Positions 62,015-64,000 of a stretch of 64,000 nucleotides of DNA are shown piece after piece; position 1 is the first letter of the stretch; each line of letters starts with the position of its first letter. Under the pieces are notes generated by a model that did not search any database, was not told the DNA's origin, and was given only the letters and a program-made list of their open reading frames with translations. Position numbers and translations under genes: made by a program. The DNA is from Ectobius pallidus (taxonomy: Eukaryota; Arthropoda; Insecta; Blattodea; Ectobiidae), in the NCBI GenBank assembly GCA_964059195.1, contig CAXKWD010000006.1:176140825-176204824 (forward strand), written 5' to 3'.

Positions 62015-62116
62015 ATGCCTCCATTAGCTCAACCACAACCTAAAGAAGCTGCCGATGAACCTCTAGGAATAAATGCAGTCCTTTTGGGACCACCAGGTTC
62101 CGGGAAAGGAACACAG
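62015..62116 (+). CDS. AK2: Adenylate kinase 2, first coding exon (gene continues beyond window)
   Basis: AK2 interconverts ATP, AMP and ADP in the mitochondrial intermembrane space. Thirty-four codons encode MPPLAQPQPKEAADEPLG then INAVLLGPPGSGKGTQ, where the glycine-rich P-loop GPPGSGKGT (residues 25-33) binds nucleotide phosphates. The N-terminus and P-loop fit the long AK2 isoform of insects. The donor CAG|gtaaga ends the exon in phase 0. An upstream in-frame TTG makes the open frame longer, but ATG 62015 is the first ATG in it. The next exon, expected to carry the CHLATGDMLR-type AMP-site segment, is not visible before 64000. It is divergent from ABHD3. Confidence 0.88.
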
Positions 62117-62455
62117 GTAAGAAAGTCATTAGTAAGCTGCATAATGTTAAATATATACCACTCTGTAGAAATGCTTAAACATTTAGCACTCCCATATGCT
62201 TTGTGCTTATTGTGCAATTTCACTAGACACCTATCTTCACCTTCAGCTCTTTAATCTCTTTCTCGTGTCTCTTCAAAAACATACACAGTGTGGCCAAAGT
62301 GAAGACTGGTGCAATGAAATTGGAGGAGGAGCTACAAGGCTATAATTTTTATCAGTAGACTAATAGTGAACACTGGGAAAACTGAAGAATCTGCTGCACC
62401 TTGATTATAATTTTGATATGGGTCTTGGGGAAAAACAAAATATCGGGTGCCAAAT
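62117..62455. other. AK2 intron 1, proximal part
   Basis: It starts with a consensus donor, gtaagaaag. No further feature was recognised before the SINE. Confidence 0.5.
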
Positions 62456-62459
62456 AGGC

Positions 62460-62816
62460 TCCTCCCATACTCGCTATCGGGACCCGCCCGGGAAGGAGGG
62501 GTTTAGGGCGGGGACTAACTAAATGAAACAGTGGAAGACATCTAGTAGGTAATGGTGGAATTAGTAGTAGCGGCGCAGAGACATCTGGCGGAAATAGCAG
62601 AAACACAAGAAAATTAAATTTTTTATTTTCTCCTTTTATCTCTTTTCTCCTCTCCTCTCCTCCTCTCCTCCCTATTACCTCCTTTCTCTCCTTCACCCTA
62701 CCTACCTATTTGGGACCTATTCCTATCCTACTAATTTTCGCACCTACGGGGATTCGATCCGGGGACCGCGAGCGTTCTAGTCCATCGCCTTGACCACTAG
62801 ACCACGAGTGCCGTTG
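62460..62816 (-). repeat. SINE-D with tRNA-like head
   Basis: The minus strand of 62742-62816 is tRNA-like, with A box GTGGTCTAGTGGTCAAGG and B box GGATCGAATCCCC. A purine-rich (GGAGGAGA)-type stretch follows (62640-62700), then a cgggaaggaggggtttaggg block. It is truncated at its 3' side compared with 60340-60835. Confidence 0.7.
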
Positions 62817-62999
62817 CAATAAAAATCGAGAAAACTTTTAGCCTTTGTACTACAGAGGCTCTGGTGAACATATATCCTAATGGTGCCTTGGTAATTCGTA
62901 AATATAATTTGTAAATACTTAGGTGGGTATATTTGGTACAAGGGGCATCTCGTATTTTGAATATTTGGTACAAGGGGCACTGTCGCATCGTGGGAATCG

Positions 63000-63480
63000 T
63001 ATCTTCAATAGGGGTAGTGTTGACTGTCGAATGAAGGCGGGGAGACGGTCGGGAGTACGTTCGGAAGAACATCGGGGCTAGAGCCGAGCGAGAGGTCGCC
63101 GGCCGACAGCTGCTGTATGTTCGGGAACGGTCGGAAGAACATCGGGGCGAGAGGTCGCCGGCCGACAGCTGCTGTCGCCATGGCAACGGAACGCGGGATG
63201 GGCGGAGCCTATTTAGCACCCGATACTTGGTTTATGCCGGGTCTTGATTCATATTGGTACAATTAATAGCACACAGTGCAGTATGTTGTGGCAACAGTGA
63301 GCTGCATTACCATATTGAGCAGCTTGCAAGGGGAAAGGCTGAAGGCCGGGTAAAGTGAAGGTACAGCTAGGCGAACGTAGGGAAAGCAGGCTGTCACCAT
63401 GGAAACATGCAGCGGAGAGTAGAGTGAGAGCCAAGGTGTAGCAGAGTCTTCCATTTCATCAGCAGTGACTTCAGATGTTG
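63000..63480. repeat. G+C-rich direct repeats and SINE-D-associated blocks
   Basis: A 45-50 bp segment (gaacatcggggc...gagaggtcgccggccgacag, then ctgctgt) occurs twice, near 63068-63114 and 63138-63177. Downstream, cagtgagctgcattacc and ggaaagcaggctgtcaccat resemble the blocks at 14060-14130. Confidence 0.55.
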
Positions 63481-63612
63481 CCTCCATTCCTAGTCTCGGC
63501 ACTTCGGGGAAAAAACTTCGGGAATCTTCGCAGTTCATAGCATATCAACGTGAACTTTCGGACTTAGAAAATTTTCGAGGGACATATATCAAAGTTTATC
63601 CCATCTCAGTCT

Positions 63613-63999
63613 TTATTTGGGCAAAAGCTGTGTGCTATCTAAATTTCGCCGCGCTGAATGTAATTTCTTCAAGGTTACCTGCCTTGCTTGATAACATTCG
63701 GCATCGAACCAATTCTTTGATTTTCGGTTGCTCTCTATGGTCTTTGTCGCTTCCTTTACGTATTCCTCTATGTGTGACACTGCTTCTTCTAATTTTCCTT
63801 CATCAATTTCGTGTAGGATTATGCCTATTTTATCGGAATTGTTCTGCAATATGCAAGTGTCCAGTTTTCTCCCCAGTGGTGTCACTTCACTATGATTCTG
63901 ACTCTTAATACCTTCTGTATGATGTACATTAGTGATCACAGGTATGTGTTTCCTCATCAGAGGTCCGTCAGTTCGCATGAGTAATTTTTGGGACCTCAC
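63613..63999 (-). pseudogene. LINE fragment (region between endonuclease and RT), cut by window edge
   Basis: The minus-strand open frame of 128 codons reads through LEEAVSHIEEYVKEATKTIE and NWFDAECYQARQVTLKKLHS. The WFDxEC motif followed by a basic helix is characteristic of non-LTR retrotransposon ORF2 upstream of the RT domain. It runs off the right edge in the 5' direction, so completeness is unknown. It lies in AK2 intron 1. Confidence 0.65.
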
Positions 64000-64000
64000 T

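Noticed and set aside
62352..62696. Lys/Glu-rich frame of 114 codons in AK2 intron 1
   Set aside because: It is the translation of the (GGAGGA)n-type stretch of a SINE-D copy.
62742..62816. Candidate functional tRNA gene (minus strand)
   Set aside because: It is tRNA-like in its first 70 bases but continues directly into a SINE body shared with other loci, and no terminator follows.
1..64000. LTR retrotransposon or integrated viral genes
   Set aside because: I looked for paired direct LTRs, protease/RT/integrase or envelope motifs and viral polymerase boxes and found none. The only RT signals are LINE type.

Overview
This is animal nuclear DNA, most likely from an insect with a large repeat-rich genome. 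It is A+T rich, its genes are split into short exons with GT-AG introns of up to about 7 kb, and most of the sequence is transposon debris. The LINE 3' tails, the tRNA-derived SINEs and the gene style recall cockroach/termite (Blattodea) genomes. That assignment rests on my memory of such repeats, not on a search. There are no bacterial operons, rRNA genes or CRISPR arrays.

Four host genes can be read, in two head-to-head pairs. (1) A ketohexokinase (KHK) gene lies on the minus strand. It has five coding exons between 16805 and 4114, all splice phases agree, and it predicts about 353 residues. (2) An intronless ten-finger C2H2 zinc-finger gene lies on the plus strand at 17606-18919, with its start about 0.8 kb from the KHK start. 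(3) An ABHD3-type alpha/beta-hydrolase (phospholipase) gene lies on the minus strand. It has eight coding exons between 61223 and 39499, predicts 400 residues, and has a complete Ser-Asp-His triad. (4) The first coding exon of adenylate kinase 2 lies on the plus strand at 62015-62116, and the rest of that gene continues beyond the window. ABHD3 and AK2 share a 791-bp promoter interval containing a TATCGATA (DRE-type) site.

Layout: 1-4100 nested DNA transposons; 4114-16829 KHK, with introns full of mariner, hAT, MITE and SINE copies; 17.6-19.1 kb zinc-finger gene; 19.1-39.4 kb intergenic, with palindromic mariner, a 306-bp tandem array, pogo-like and hAT elements, LINE pieces and a 5'-truncated LINE with RT domain at 32.36-33.81 kb; 39.5-61.2 kb ABHD3, whose introns carry pogo, piggyBac-like, mariner, LINE, SINE and fold-back elements; 61.2-64 kb shared promoter, AK2 exon 1, SINEs and the edge of another LINE.

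The most interesting signal is a set of short fold-back elements at 41.4, 43.7 and 47.45 kb. Each is flanked by a 12-17 bp target-site duplication. Their arms carry, in opposite orientations, motifs shaped like minimal type-I hammerhead ribozymes. Related motifs occur in every unit of the 306-bp tandem array at 23.8-24.5 kb, and a separate one lies at 58.8 kb. Penelope-like retroelements and related satellites are known to carry such ribozymes. I infer these are non-autonomous members of that kind of system, in an inverted architecture I do not recognise as described.

Repeat boundaries were read by eye. Those with a target-site duplication are firm to within a base or two, and the others are approximate.
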